Assembly: GCA_012103325.1 (NCBI GenBank)
Contig: WLWY01000005.1
Location: 186,001-250,000 of the forward strand
DNA: 64,000 nt
Direction of reading: 5' to 3'
DNA from: Alphaproteobacteria bacterium
GTDB taxonomy: Bacteria; Pseudomonadota; Alphaproteobacteria; UBA8366; GCA-2717185
A model generated the notes under the pieces. That model ran no database searches, was not told the DNA's origin, and saw only the letters and a program-made list of their open reading frames with translations. Position 1 is the stretch's first letter, and each line of letters begins with the position of its first letter. Below, one piece after another: positions 1 through 7,184 of this stretch. The position numbers and the translations under genes are program-made.

Positions 1-1298
1 AAAAGCCGGGATCCGCACCGGACAAGTTTTTCGACGAGGACCTCACTCAGGCTGACCCGGAACTGCAGGCGACGCTCGTGGCGGAATGCCGGCGGCAACA
101 GGATCAGATAGAGCTCATCGCATCGGAGAATATCGTCAGCAAGGCGGTGCTTCAGGCCGCTGGCTCGGTGCTCACCAATAAATACGCCGAGGGATATCCC
201 GGCCGCCGCTACTATGGCGGTTGCGAGCATGTCGACGATACCGAGCGGTTAGCGATCGAGCGGGCGAAGGCCTTGTTCGGCTGCAGTTTTGTTAACGTGC
301 AACCCCATGCCGGCGCGCAGGCGAACGAGGCTGTTTTCCTCGCCTTGGTCAAGCCGGGCGAGACGATCATGGGGATGTCCCTTGCCGCCGGTGGCCACCT
401 CACGCACGGCGCGCGGCCGAATATTTCCGGGAAATGGTTCGATGCGGTGCAGTACGGCGTCCGTCCGGACGATGCACTGGTCGATTTCGACGAGGTTGCT
501 TCCTTGGCCAAGGAACATCGTCCCAAGCTCATCATCGCCGGCGGGTCCGCTTATCCACGCGAGATAGATTTTACCCGGTTCCGCGAGATTGCGGATTCGG
601 TCGACGCGTATTTCATGGTCGACATGGCGCATTTCGCCGGGCTTGTCGCCGGCGGTGCGCATCCGACCCCCTTCGGCCACGCTCATGTCGTGACCACGAC
701 GACCCACAAGACGTTGCGCGGGCCGCGCGGCGGCATGATCATGACGGACGACGAGGCGATCGCGAAGAAGATCGACAGCGCGGTCTTTCCCGGTCTGCAG
801 GGTGGGCCGCTGATGCATATAATCGCCGCGAAGGCGGTCGCTTTCAGAGAAGCGTTGGATCCGTCGTTTAAGGATTATGCGAAAGCCGTGGCGGAAAATG
901 CGCGCGTTCTCGCGGACACATTGATCGAAGGGGGGCTGGATATCGTGTCCGGCGGTACGGATACACATGTGGTCCTCGTCGATTTGCGGCCGCTGGGATT
1001 GACCGGCGACATTTCGGAATCGAGTCTCGAGCGGGCCGGCATGACCTGCAACAAGAACGGTGTGCCGTTCGATCCCGAAAAGCCGACGGTGACGTCCGGC
1101 ATACGGCTTGGCAGCCCGGCGGCGACGACACGCGGTTTCGGCGTTGCCGAGTTTCGCAAGGTTGGCGAAATGATTGTCGAAGTCCTTCAAGGGCTGGCGG
1201 CAAACCGCGATAATAATGCTGCGGTCGAAACCGCAGTGCATTCGCGCGTCGGTGCGCTGTGCCGGCGTTTTCCTATCTATTCGGATTTATACGAGTGA
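1..1298 (+). CDS. glyA: Serine hydroxymethyltransferase (5'-truncated by window edge)
   Basis: PLP enzyme interconverting serine and glycine with tetrahydrofolate, the main cytosolic source of one-carbon units. The open frame runs from base 3 without a stop and reads as SHMT before any start codon (FFDEDL, then IELIASEN), so the true start lies left of the window; the GTG at 78 is not the start. Family landmarks are the SENIVS block, [14 protein letters not shown], and the Schiff-base lysine in [14 protein letters not shown] (codon 708-710). The C-terminus looks complete. nrdR follows 18 bases downstream on the same strand, the usual alphaproteobacterial glyA-nrdR-rib order. Identification is secure. 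Confidence 0.97.
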   Translation, partial: KPGSAPDKFFDEDLTQADPELQATLVAECRRQQDQIELIASENIVSKAVLQAAGSVLTNKYAEGYPGRRYYGGCEHVDDTERLAIERAKALFGCSFVNVQPHAGAQANEAVFLALVKPGETIMGMSLAAGGHLTHGARPNISGKWFDAVQYGVRPDDALVDFDEVASLAKEHRPKLIIAGGSAYPREIDFTRFREIADSVDAYFMVDMAHFAGLVAGGAHPTPFGHAHVVTTTTHKTLRGPRGGMIMTDDEAIAKKIDSAVFPGLQGGPLMHIIAAKAVAFREALDPSFKDYAKAVAENARVLADTLIEGGLDIVSGGTDTHVVLVDLRPLGLTGDISESSLERAGMTCNKNGVPFDPEKPTVTSGIRLGSPAATTRGFGVAEFRKVGEMIVEVLQGLAANRDNNAAVETAVHSRVGALCRRFPIYSDLYE

Positions 1299-1316
1299 CC
1301 GGGGAGGTCTGAAGTC

Positions 1317-1778
1317 ATGCGTTGTCCCTTCTGTGCTCACAACGATACGCAAGTTAAGGATTCGCGGCCGACGGAGGACAACTCCGCGATACGGCGGCGG
1401 CGGTATTGTCCGAATTGCGGCGCCCGCTTCACGACGTTCGAGCGGGTTCAGCTGCGCGAACTTACCGTCCTGAAGAAAGGCGGTCAGCGAGAACCCTTCG
1501 ACCGGGAGAAGCTCCTGCGCTCGATGCGGATTGCATTGCGCAAGCGGCCCGTCGAGGAAGACCGGGTGGACCGCGTCGTCAACGGCATTGTGCGCCGCCT
1601 GGAAAGCTCCGGCGAGATCGAGATCACCGTCGACAATATCGGCGAACTCGTGATGGAAGCACTGCTGACCTTGGATAAGGTCGCCTATATCCGCTTCGCC
1701 TCCGTCTACCGGAATTTCCGGGAGACGAAGGATTTCGAAGACTTTATCACCGGCGAACTCGGTGCCGAGGACGACTAA
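1317..1778 (+). CDS. nrdR: Transcriptional repressor NrdR
   Basis: 153-residue repressor of ribonucleotide reductase genes; family members sense ATP/dATP and bind NrdR boxes. The N-terminal zinc ribbon shows CPFC at 3-6 and CPNC at 31-34, followed by the RRRR patch. An ATP-cone domain spans about 49-139 ([16 protein letters not shown] to the YIRFASVY block). Length and domain order are standard. It sits between glyA and ribD, and its last 17 bases overlap ribD, suggesting coupled translation. No ribonucleotide reductase gene is in the window, so its targets lie elsewhere. Confidence 0.97.
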   Translation: MRCPFCAHNDTQVKDSRPTEDNSAIRRRRYCPNCGARFTTFERVQLRELTVLKKGGQREPFDREKLLRSMRIALRKRPVEEDRVDRVVNGIVRRLESSGEIEITVDNIGELVMEALLTLDKVAYIRFASVYRNFRETKDFEDFITGELGAEDD

Positions 1779-2877
1779 ACAGACGGATGAAATCCACATG
1801 CGCGCGGCGCTGGCATTGGCGCGGCGCGGTCTCGGCGTTGTCTGGCCGAATCCGTCGGTTGGCTGTGTCATCGTAAAAGACGATCGGGTTGTCGGCCGCG
1901 GCTGGACTCAGCCGGGGGGCCGTCCCCATGCCGAAACCGAAGCGTTGCGCAGAGCCGGCGCTGCCGCCAAGGGCGCTTGCGCTTACGTTACTCTCGAACC
2001 CTGCAATCACTTTGGCGAGACGCCGCCTTGTACATCGGCCTTGCTTGATGCCGGTCTGGCGCGGGTCGCTACTGCGCTGAAAGATCCGGATGCGCGAACG
2101 GCGGGCGGGGGGCATGACCGGTTGCGCGAGGGCGGCATTGAGGTCGTAACCGATGTGCTTGGCAACGAGGCCGCATGGGTCAATGCGGGCTTCCTCTCTC
2201 GTGTTCAGTCCGGACGCCCGCTGGTGACCCTCAAGACCGCAACAACGCTCGACGGCAAAATCGCCGCGTCCGGCGGGGCGAGCCAATGGATCACGGGACC
2301 GGAGGCGCGGCAGCGGGGGCATCTGCTGCGCGCAACGCATGACGCGATCATGATCGGCGTCGGAACCGCACTTGCCGATGCGCCGTCGCTGACCTGCCGG
2401 CTTGCCGGGTTGGAAGACAGGTCTCCGGTGCGGATCGTCATGGATTCGAAGCTGCGGCTTCCGCTCGACTCGGTATTGGTCGAAACCGCGCGCGAGGTCC
2501 CGACCTGGATCGTGACGGTGGGCGATGCGCCGAACCCGGACCGGTTCACGGACTGCGGGGTCGATGTCATTCAAGTCGATCCCGACTCCGCGGGGCGGCC
2601 CGACGTGCCGGCGACGCTTGATGCGCTGGGCCAGCGGGGCTTGACCCGACTTCTCGTCGAAGGCGGTGGCGGGCTCGCGGCCGAACTTATGCGCAACGAT
2701 CTGATCGACCGCCTCGTGTGGTTCCGGTCCGCCGGGGTGATGGGAGGGGACGGCATCGGCGCGATTGCCGGATATGGTGTTACCCATCCCGACAAGGCGG
2801 CTTTATTCAAGCGCGTTGAGAGCCTTCCCGTGGGGGCTGACACCATGGAAGTATTCGTCCGGCGTCCCTCCGGCTAA
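1762..2877 (+). CDS. ribD: Bifunctional diaminohydroxyphosphoribosylaminopyrimidine deaminase / 5-amino-6-(5-phosphoribosylamino)uracil reductase
   Basis: Carries out the second and third steps of riboflavin synthesis. The N-terminal zinc deaminase (about 1-145) has PHAETEAL and [11 protein letters not shown], giving the His/Cys/Cys zinc site and catalytic Glu. The C-terminal NADPH-dependent reductase (about 150-370) begins at [13 protein letters not shown] and includes [13 protein letters not shown]. At 371 aa it is full length. It overlaps nrdR by 17 bases. Unusually, the next riboflavin gene is not adjacent: ribE lies 18 kb downstream. The ribD stop overlaps by three bases the stop of the convergent PEP-CTERM gene. 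Confidence 0.96.
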   Translation: MPRTTKQTDEIHMRAALALARRGLGVVWPNPSVGCVIVKDDRVVGRGWTQPGGRPHAETEALRRAGAAAKGACAYVTLEPCNHFGETPPCTSALLDAGLARVATALKDPDARTAGGGHDRLREGGIEVVTDVLGNEAAWVNAGFLSRVQSGRPLVTLKTATTLDGKIAASGGASQWITGPEARQRGHLLRATHDAIMIGVGTALADAPSLTCRLAGLEDRSPVRIVMDSKLRLPLDSVLVETAREVPTWIVTVGDAPNPDRFTDCGVDVIQVDPDSAGRPDVPATLDALGQRGLTRLLVEGGGGLAAELMRNDLIDRLVWFRSAGVMGGDGIGAIAGYGVTHPDKAALFKRVESLPVGADTMEVFVRRPSG

Positions 2878-4157
2878 GCGGTCTTGCGTTTCCGCTGCCG
2901 CACCCAGCCGAGGCCGAGAAGCCCGATGCCGAACAACGCCAGATTCGCCGGCTCCGGCACGGCGGTGGATTGCGCCACCGGCGCGAAGGCGATACCGACC
3001 ACCAGTCCGTTAAAGTTGTCGTCGAAGGCCTGAAAGTCGGCCGCGGCGACGAAGATCGAGCCGGGGAGAGTCACTTCCGGGTCGGTCAGCGCATCGTCCA
3101 CGACGAATTTCAGGATATTGTCCGAAGAATCATCCAGAAGATAAAAATTTCCCGCATCGTCGAAGGCGATTCCACCGTCCTCACTGGTAACGACGCCACC
3201 GTTGGCGACTATCAATTGGGCCTCGCTCAGAAATTCGCTGACATCGCCCCCCGGTGTGATCCGCAGGATGTTGCCGCCACCGTTGTGGCCGACGAACAGA
3301 TCGCCATTGGGGCCGCGGGTGATGTAGGCGGGCTGGTTGGTGAGTAAATCCGCGTCGCCGCTGGCGAGTTCCGTGACAACGCCGGTCCCGAGATCGACTT
3401 CGAAAACACCGCGCGGATTGCCGCCTTCGTTGGTGACATAGATCTTGCCGTCAAGGGAGCCGACGACACCGCCATCGAAGTTGAAACTGCCACTCCCCGA
3501 GACGGCCGCCGCATTCGCGGCGGCGTTTAGCGTGGCTTCGCTGACGAAAAGGCTGGCCGCGCCGCTGTCTGGGTCGACCCGGACGATGCTGCGGCCCGTA
3601 CTGGCTTCGTCGTTCAGCACGTATAGGAAACCGTCATTGCCGAAGGCGACACCGGCCGTGTCGACATTCCCGCCTCCCCCGACCGCGGCTTCCAGGGCCG
3701 TTTGACTGGCCAGCACGGAGAGCGCGCCACCGGCTGTCCGCCGGAGCACGGAATCGGCGCCGTCGTCGGTGAAGTAGAGGTTTCCGGCCGAGTCGAAGGC
3801 AAGGTTGGTTTGACCGTAACTGCCGCCTCCCGAGGCCCCGGGATCGGCGGCCGTGGCGGTTTGAATTTGACTGTCGGTCACGAAGAACGAGAGCGCGCCG
3901 GTAGTCTCGTCGACCCGGACAATCCCGTTCTGCGTTGTCACGAACAAATCGCCGGTATCCGGAAACGGCACGATGGGTGTGGATTGCGCCTGCTGTGCGG
4001 CCAGCATCAGCGGCGCACACAGGGCCAGAGTGGCGGCCCACGTCCGAATGGTGCGGGCTAACGGTGCTGTTTCGTAAACGTTCGTCGCGCCCGCGTTCTC
4101 CCGTGCGATATAGATCGCTGGATTGTCGTTAGCGCGATTTTGCGTGTCCGCGTCCAA
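2874..4157 (-). CDS. PEP-CTERM sorting domain protein with beta-propeller-like repeats
   Basis: 427-residue predicted exported surface protein. A hydrophobic signal segment (about 39-57, TWAATLALCAPLMLAA) follows an unusually long polar N-terminus. The body repeats blade-like units of the NHL/SMP-30 kind (GNLYFTDDG, GFLYVLND, GKIYVTNEGGN, GDLFVGHNGGGN, GNFYLLDD), predicting a roughly six-bladed propeller. The C-terminus is a textbook PEP-CTERM signal: VPEP, a hydrophobic helix, then RQRKRKTA, the target of exosortase. The start is TTG at 4157, supported by GGAG seven bases upstream and an in-frame stop just before it. No exosortase gene is in the window. The ligand or function is unknown. Confidence 0.85.
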   Translation of the reverse strand: MDADTQNRANDNPAIYIARENAGATNVYETAPLARTIRTWAATLALCAPLMLAAQQAQSTPIVPFPDTGDLFVTTQNGIVRVDETTGALSFFVTDSQIQTATAADPGASGGGSYGQTNLAFDSAGNLYFTDDGADSVLRRTAGGALSVLASQTALEAAVGGGGNVDTAGVAFGNDGFLYVLNDEASTGRSIVRVDPDSGAASLFVSEATLNAAANAAAVSGSGSFNFDGGVVGSLDGKIYVTNEGGNPRGVFEVDLGTGVVTELASGDADLLTNQPAYITRGPNGDLFVGHNGGGNILRITPGGDVSEFLSEAQLIVANGGVVTSEDGGIAFDDAGNFYLLDDSSDNILKFVVDDALTDPEVTLPGSIFVAAADFQAFDDNFNGLVVGIAFAPVAQSTAVPEPANLALFGIGLLGLGWVRQRKRKTA

Positions 4158-4660
4158 TGTTCATCTCCGATCAGTCAAAGCTGTTCCGAATTTCAAAATC
4201 GATTTTACGCCGCTTTACGACATTGAAGGTTTCTGGAATATTTCTGGACTCAAATTTTTTGTCATCGTTTCCCGTTGTCGGATTGATTGGCGTTCACATC
4301 GTAACGCCGCGCAACCTGTGAAACCGAAACGCCCGTAAATCGCGCCTGTGCGCAGATTATGCGCTTCTCATCTTCACCCCAGCGCTTACACTTGTCCCGC
4401 TTCCCCGGCCGTGTCCCCCTAATCTAAGTGGACACCAAACCTCACCTACTCGTGGCGGCAGAGCGGTCAGGCCGGACGGTTACAATGTTTCTCCTATCTT
4501 CATCAGTTCTCTCCCGCTAAGGCGCGCCGCTTCACTGGCTCGCCGCTGAAGAGCACTGAGTTCGCAGTTTTCCCAGGGGTTTAACAGATTCGGAATGCGC
4601 AATAATTTGTTGCAAACCATGCAACATGGCGACGATTGGCCCCCGCGGTCCCACGCTGAG
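4158..4660. other. 503-bp intergenic stretch with decayed mobile DNA
   Basis: No intact gene. The left 100 bases are AT-richer and probably hold the promoter of the TTG-started PEP-CTERM gene. The middle carries the IS66-type relic described separately, next to an imperfect dyad near 4409-4433 (GTGTCC...GGACAC) that could be an old element end. A small dyad GTTGCA/TGCAAC lies near 4609-4625, close to the 3' end of the Rieske gene. Nothing else was recognised. Confidence 0.6.
4262..4414 (-). pseudogene. Relic of an IS66-type OrfA (TnpA) transposase subunit
   Basis: Read on the minus strand this 153-base open stretch gives KRWGEDEKRIICAQA followed by GVSVSQVARRYDVNANQ, the helix-turn-helix signature of the small OrfA protein of IS66-family elements (usual form VSVSxVARRHxVNANxLFxWRR). 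It ends at a TGA right after the HTH and has no start codon; the frame closes upstream, so both ends are lost. The rest of the element (orfB, the tnpC transposase) is absent. It marks past insertion at the left side of the block separating ribD from ribE. Confidence 0.6.
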
Positions 4661-5638
4661 TTACTGGGTGACGCCCCAATCGACGTTTAGCGATTTCAGC
4701 CAGCGCCGATAGGCGACGCCGAACTTGTCGGCCCGGATATGGAGATCGGTATTGAGGTCCAGCGAGATTTCCGGGGGACTTTGGGATTCGACAATCCATT
4801 TGTCCTGGGCGAAGACCGCGTCCTGGCGATCGATGATTTGGGCGTCGGTGAGCTCTTCGCCAAAATTGATCGCGACATGGAGCCATACGATGCAATCGTC
4901 CGGCGCCAGCGGGGTCAGGGTAATCAACATGCAGAAGAGATTGCCTTCGCCGGTATCCTTGGAAAAATAAGCGGAGAACGGCCGCAGAACCCGATAGCTG
5001 TATTTGGCCATTGCCGGGATGCCCCGATGGTCGGCGAAGGGCTGGAACACTTCCACCGGACTGGTGTGAAGGCCGTCCTCATCCGTGATCACATCGTAAT
5101 CGACGAATTCGTCGGGCCGGTCGGGATCGCCATTAATCATCGGATGGACAAAGGGAAAATGCGGAATGTCGATGAAGTTTTCGATGGTCCGGTAGGGGCT
5201 GCCGTGAAATTCGTAGGGCCCGGCGATGACGTTTCTGAACTTGTCGTTGCCGTACTCTGGGAAAGGAGGAACGTCCCGCGTTGGCTCGCCCAACGACGCC
5301 CAGATGAAACCGTACGCTTCCGTCGCGCGATAGGCCGTCGCGCGGGCCTTCGCGGGAGGCTGGGTATTGGGCTGGGCGGGAATGTGCGTGCAAACGCCGC
5401 CTTTATCATATCGCCAGCCGTGATAGGGACAGGCGAGCTGGCCGTCCTTGATCTGGCCAAGCGAGAGCCGCGTGCCGCGATGGGCGCAGCGGTCCCGCCA
5501 GACGATGACCTCGCCGTCCAACCGCCAGAGGACGAGGTTTTCATCGAACAGACGGGCCGCCAGGATGCCGCCTTCTTTCAGGTCGCTCGAGCGACCGACC
5601 GTATACCAGTCGTTCAAAATAACAGGATCGTCGATCAT
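4661..5638 (-). CDS. Rieske non-haem iron oxygenase, alpha subunit
   Basis: 325-residue ring-hydroxylating or O-demethylating oxygenase of the VanA-like class. The Rieske [2Fe-2S] ligands are C51-x-H53 (CAHRGTRLS) and C70-x2-H73 (CPYHGW). The mononuclear iron region is ENFIDIPHFPFVH (about 153-165) with candidate ligands D157, H160 and H165. The catalytic C-terminal part is short, as in VanA-type monooxygenases. No ferredoxin or reductase partner is adjacent, so electrons must come from a distant gene. Substrate unknown. Two tandem 23-bp repeats lie 44-89 bases before the start and could be an operator. Confidence 0.88.
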   Translation of the reverse strand: MIDDPVILNDWYTVGRSSDLKEGGILAARLFDENLVLWRLDGEVIVWRDRCAHRGTRLSLGQIKDGQLACPYHGWRYDKGGVCTHIPAQPNTQPPAKARATAYRATEAYGFIWASLGEPTRDVPPFPEYGNDKFRNVIAGPYEFHGSPYRTIENFIDIPHFPFVHPMINGDPDRPDEFVDYDVITDEDGLHTSPVEVFQPFADHRGIPAMAKYSYRVLRPFSAYFSKDTGEGNLFCMLITLTPLAPDDCIVWLHVAINFGEELTDAQIIDRQDAVFAQDKWIVESQSPPEISLDLNTDLHIRADKFGVAYRRWLKSLNVDWGVTQ

Positions 5639-5681
5639 CTGTCGTCGACTCGTGTTCTGCGTATAGAGGCTCCTGACCTTG

Positions 5682-5727
5682 CCGAGGCTACTATAGCGTC
5701 AACACCGAGGCTACCAAACCGTCAACA
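5682..5727. repeat. Two tandem 23-bp imperfect direct repeats
   Basis: Two adjacent 23-base units (5682-5704 and 5705-5727) each begin CCGAGGCTAC and end GTCAACA, differing at three of the six middle bases. They lie 44-89 bases upstream of the Rieske oxygenase start, a typical operator position. Tandem direct repeats with two half-site-like blocks suggest cooperative binding of a regulator, but no adjacent regulator gene identifies it. Confidence 0.55.
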
Positions 5728-5801
5728 CCGCCGTTGTATCGCGCCCGCTTTGATCGTGATCTTGGTCGTGCCATGGTGAAAGGCAGGCGTCCCAAACCAT
5801 A

Positions 5802-6064
5802 ATACCAAGGAGCGTTGATAGTGACTCATAGAGACGGGTTATCCAGGTTTTCGGCAAGGAGCGTGCGGCGCGGCGATGCGGTGCATCGGAAGCCGTGCGC
5901 GACGCTGTCCGAAAGCCTGGATAACCCGCCCTTCGGGTCGCGAGTGCGGTCCGTCGGAGGGCGTCGGAACGGCTTGACGATGCCCCACATCGCCTGCGCC
6001 GTCCCTCCTACCCGACGAACCGCACTCGCAATCTCTATTGGTCACTATCAACGCTCCTTGGTAT
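5802..6064. repeat. 263-bp three-armed palindromic element (MITE-like or structured leader)
   Basis: The outer ends are a perfect 24-bp inverted repeat (5802-5825 with 6041-6064, beginning ATACCAAGGAGCGTTGATAG), extended with mismatches to about 33 bp. Inside are two further long hairpins. Arm 1 spans 5835-5928, with a 20-bp stem having one mismatch (CGGGTTATCC...GGATAACCCG) and a terminal CGATGC-GGT-GCATCG loop. Arm 2 spans 5940-6029, with an 18-bp stem having one mismatch (GCGAGTGCGG...CCGCACTCGC) and a terminal CGATG-CCCCA-CATCG loop. The whole can fold as a three-way junction. The right end is 13 bases before the cysteine synthase ATG. It may be a non-autonomous mobile element or a structured 5' leader; the sequence cannot decide. 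Confidence 0.85.
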
Positions 6065-6077
6065 AAGCGGAAATACC

Positions 6078-7145
6078 ATGCGGCAAAAATTTGAGAGCAT
6101 TCTCGAGACCATCGGCAACACGCCGGTTGTGCGCATCAACAACATCGCCCCGGCGCACGTGAATCTTTACATAAAAGTCGAGGCGTTCAATCCGCTCGGC
6201 TCGATAAAAGACCGGCTTGCGCTGGGCGTTATCGAGGATGCGGAACGATCCGGCACGCTCAAACCGGGCCAAACCGTGGTGGAGTCGACGAGCGGCAATA
6301 CGGGCATCGGCCTCGCCATGGTATGTGCCCAGAAGGGCTATCCGCTGGTGATTACAATGACGGAGAGTTTCAGTATTGAGCGCCGTAAGTTGATGCGGTT
6401 CCTGGGGGCGAGGGTGGTGCTGACTCCAGCCGCGGAGCGCAGCACGGGCATGATCAACAAGGCTGCCGAACTTTCCGAAAAACATGGCTGGTTCATGACG
6501 CGGCAATTCGAGAACGAAGCCAATCCCGATTTCCATTCGGCCACGACCGCCCAGGAAATCTTACGTGACTTCAAGGACGAGGCGCTCGATTACTGGGTGA
6601 CGGGCTATGGGACGGGCGGCACGCTCAAGGGGGTTGCTCGGGTCCTGGCCAAGGAACGTCCCGACACCAAGATCGTCGTCTGCGAAGCGGAGGAAGCCCC
6701 CGTCCTGTCGAGCGGTCTGCCGCAGGAAAAGGATACCGATGGCATGCCGGTCGGAACACACCCAGCCTATAACCCGCATCCGATGCAGGGCTGGGGACCG
6801 AATTTCATGTCCAAACTGACCGGTGACACGGCGGATATGGATATCATCCATCAGGTCGTCACCATTGCGGAAGCGGAAGCCTTGAGATGCAGCCGCGATC
6901 TTGCGACCAAGGAAGGTATATTCGTCGGGATCACATCGGGCGCGACGTTCGCCGGGGCGCTCAAATGCTGCGCCGGAGCGCCGGATGGCGCGACGGTTCT
7001 CTGCATGTTACCCGATACGGGCGAGCGTTATCTCAGCACGCCGCTTTTTGCGGACGTGGCGGAGGAAATGGGAGAAGGCGAGTTGAAAATCTCCCGTTCG
7101 ACACCCAATCATCAGCTTGAGGCGGGGTCAAGAATACAGCCGTGA
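6078..7145 (+). CDS. cysK: Cysteine synthase (O-acetylserine sulfhydrylase family)
   Basis: PLP enzyme making cysteine from O-acetylserine and sulfide. The PLP lysine is K44 in NPLGSIKDR; the substrate loop TSGNTG is at 71-76 and the phosphate loop is GYGTGGT. At 355 aa it is longer than typical CysK (about 310-325): an insertion near 215-245 (SSGLPQEKDTDG and PHPMQGWGPNF) and a C-terminal tail account for the extra. It could be a specialised paralogue rather than the main CysK. Its start lies 13 bases after the large palindromic element, so expression may depend on that structure. It converges on the histidine kinase gene with a 39-bp gap. Confidence 0.88.
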   Translation: MRQKFESILETIGNTPVVRINNIAPAHVNLYIKVEAFNPLGSIKDRLALGVIEDAERSGTLKPGQTVVESTSGNTGIGLAMVCAQKGYPLVITMTESFSIERRKLMRFLGARVVLTPAAERSTGMINKAAELSEKHGWFMTRQFENEANPDFHSATTAQEILRDFKDEALDYWVTGYGTGGTLKGVARVLAKERPDTKIVVCEAEEAPVLSSGLPQEKDTDGMPVGTHPAYNPHPMQGWGPNFMSKLTGDTADMDIIHQVVTIAEAEALRCSRDLATKEGIFVGITSGATFAGALKCCAGAPDGATVLCMLPDTGERYLSTPLFADVAEEMGEGELKISRSTPNHQLEAGSRIQP

Positions 7146-7184
7146 AACTCGAGCGCGTCGGGAGCTTTCCCGCGGAGGGTGATG

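Larger units (their letters stand above)
5639..6077. other. 439-bp divergent intergenic region
   Basis: Lies between the Rieske oxygenase (minus strand) and the cysteine synthase (plus strand). It holds a pair of 23-bp direct repeats (5682-5727) and a 263-bp three-armed palindromic element (5802-6064), both listed separately. No protein-coding gene is credible here; open frames within the palindrome exist on both strands only because of its symmetry. Confidence 0.8.

Noticed and set aside
249..1241. 330-codon open frame antisense to glyA
   Set aside because: It mirrors the conserved glyA sequence; arginine/histidine-rich translation without any family signal is typical of the reverse frame of a GC-rich gene.
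4739..5779. 346-codon open frame antisense to the Rieske oxygenase
   Set aside because: The minus strand encodes conserved Rieske motifs over the same bases; the plus-strand product has no recognisable domain.
5815..6066. Open frames on both strands across the 263-bp palindrome
   Set aside because: They follow from the symmetry of the element; translations of the arms are related to each other and not to any protein.
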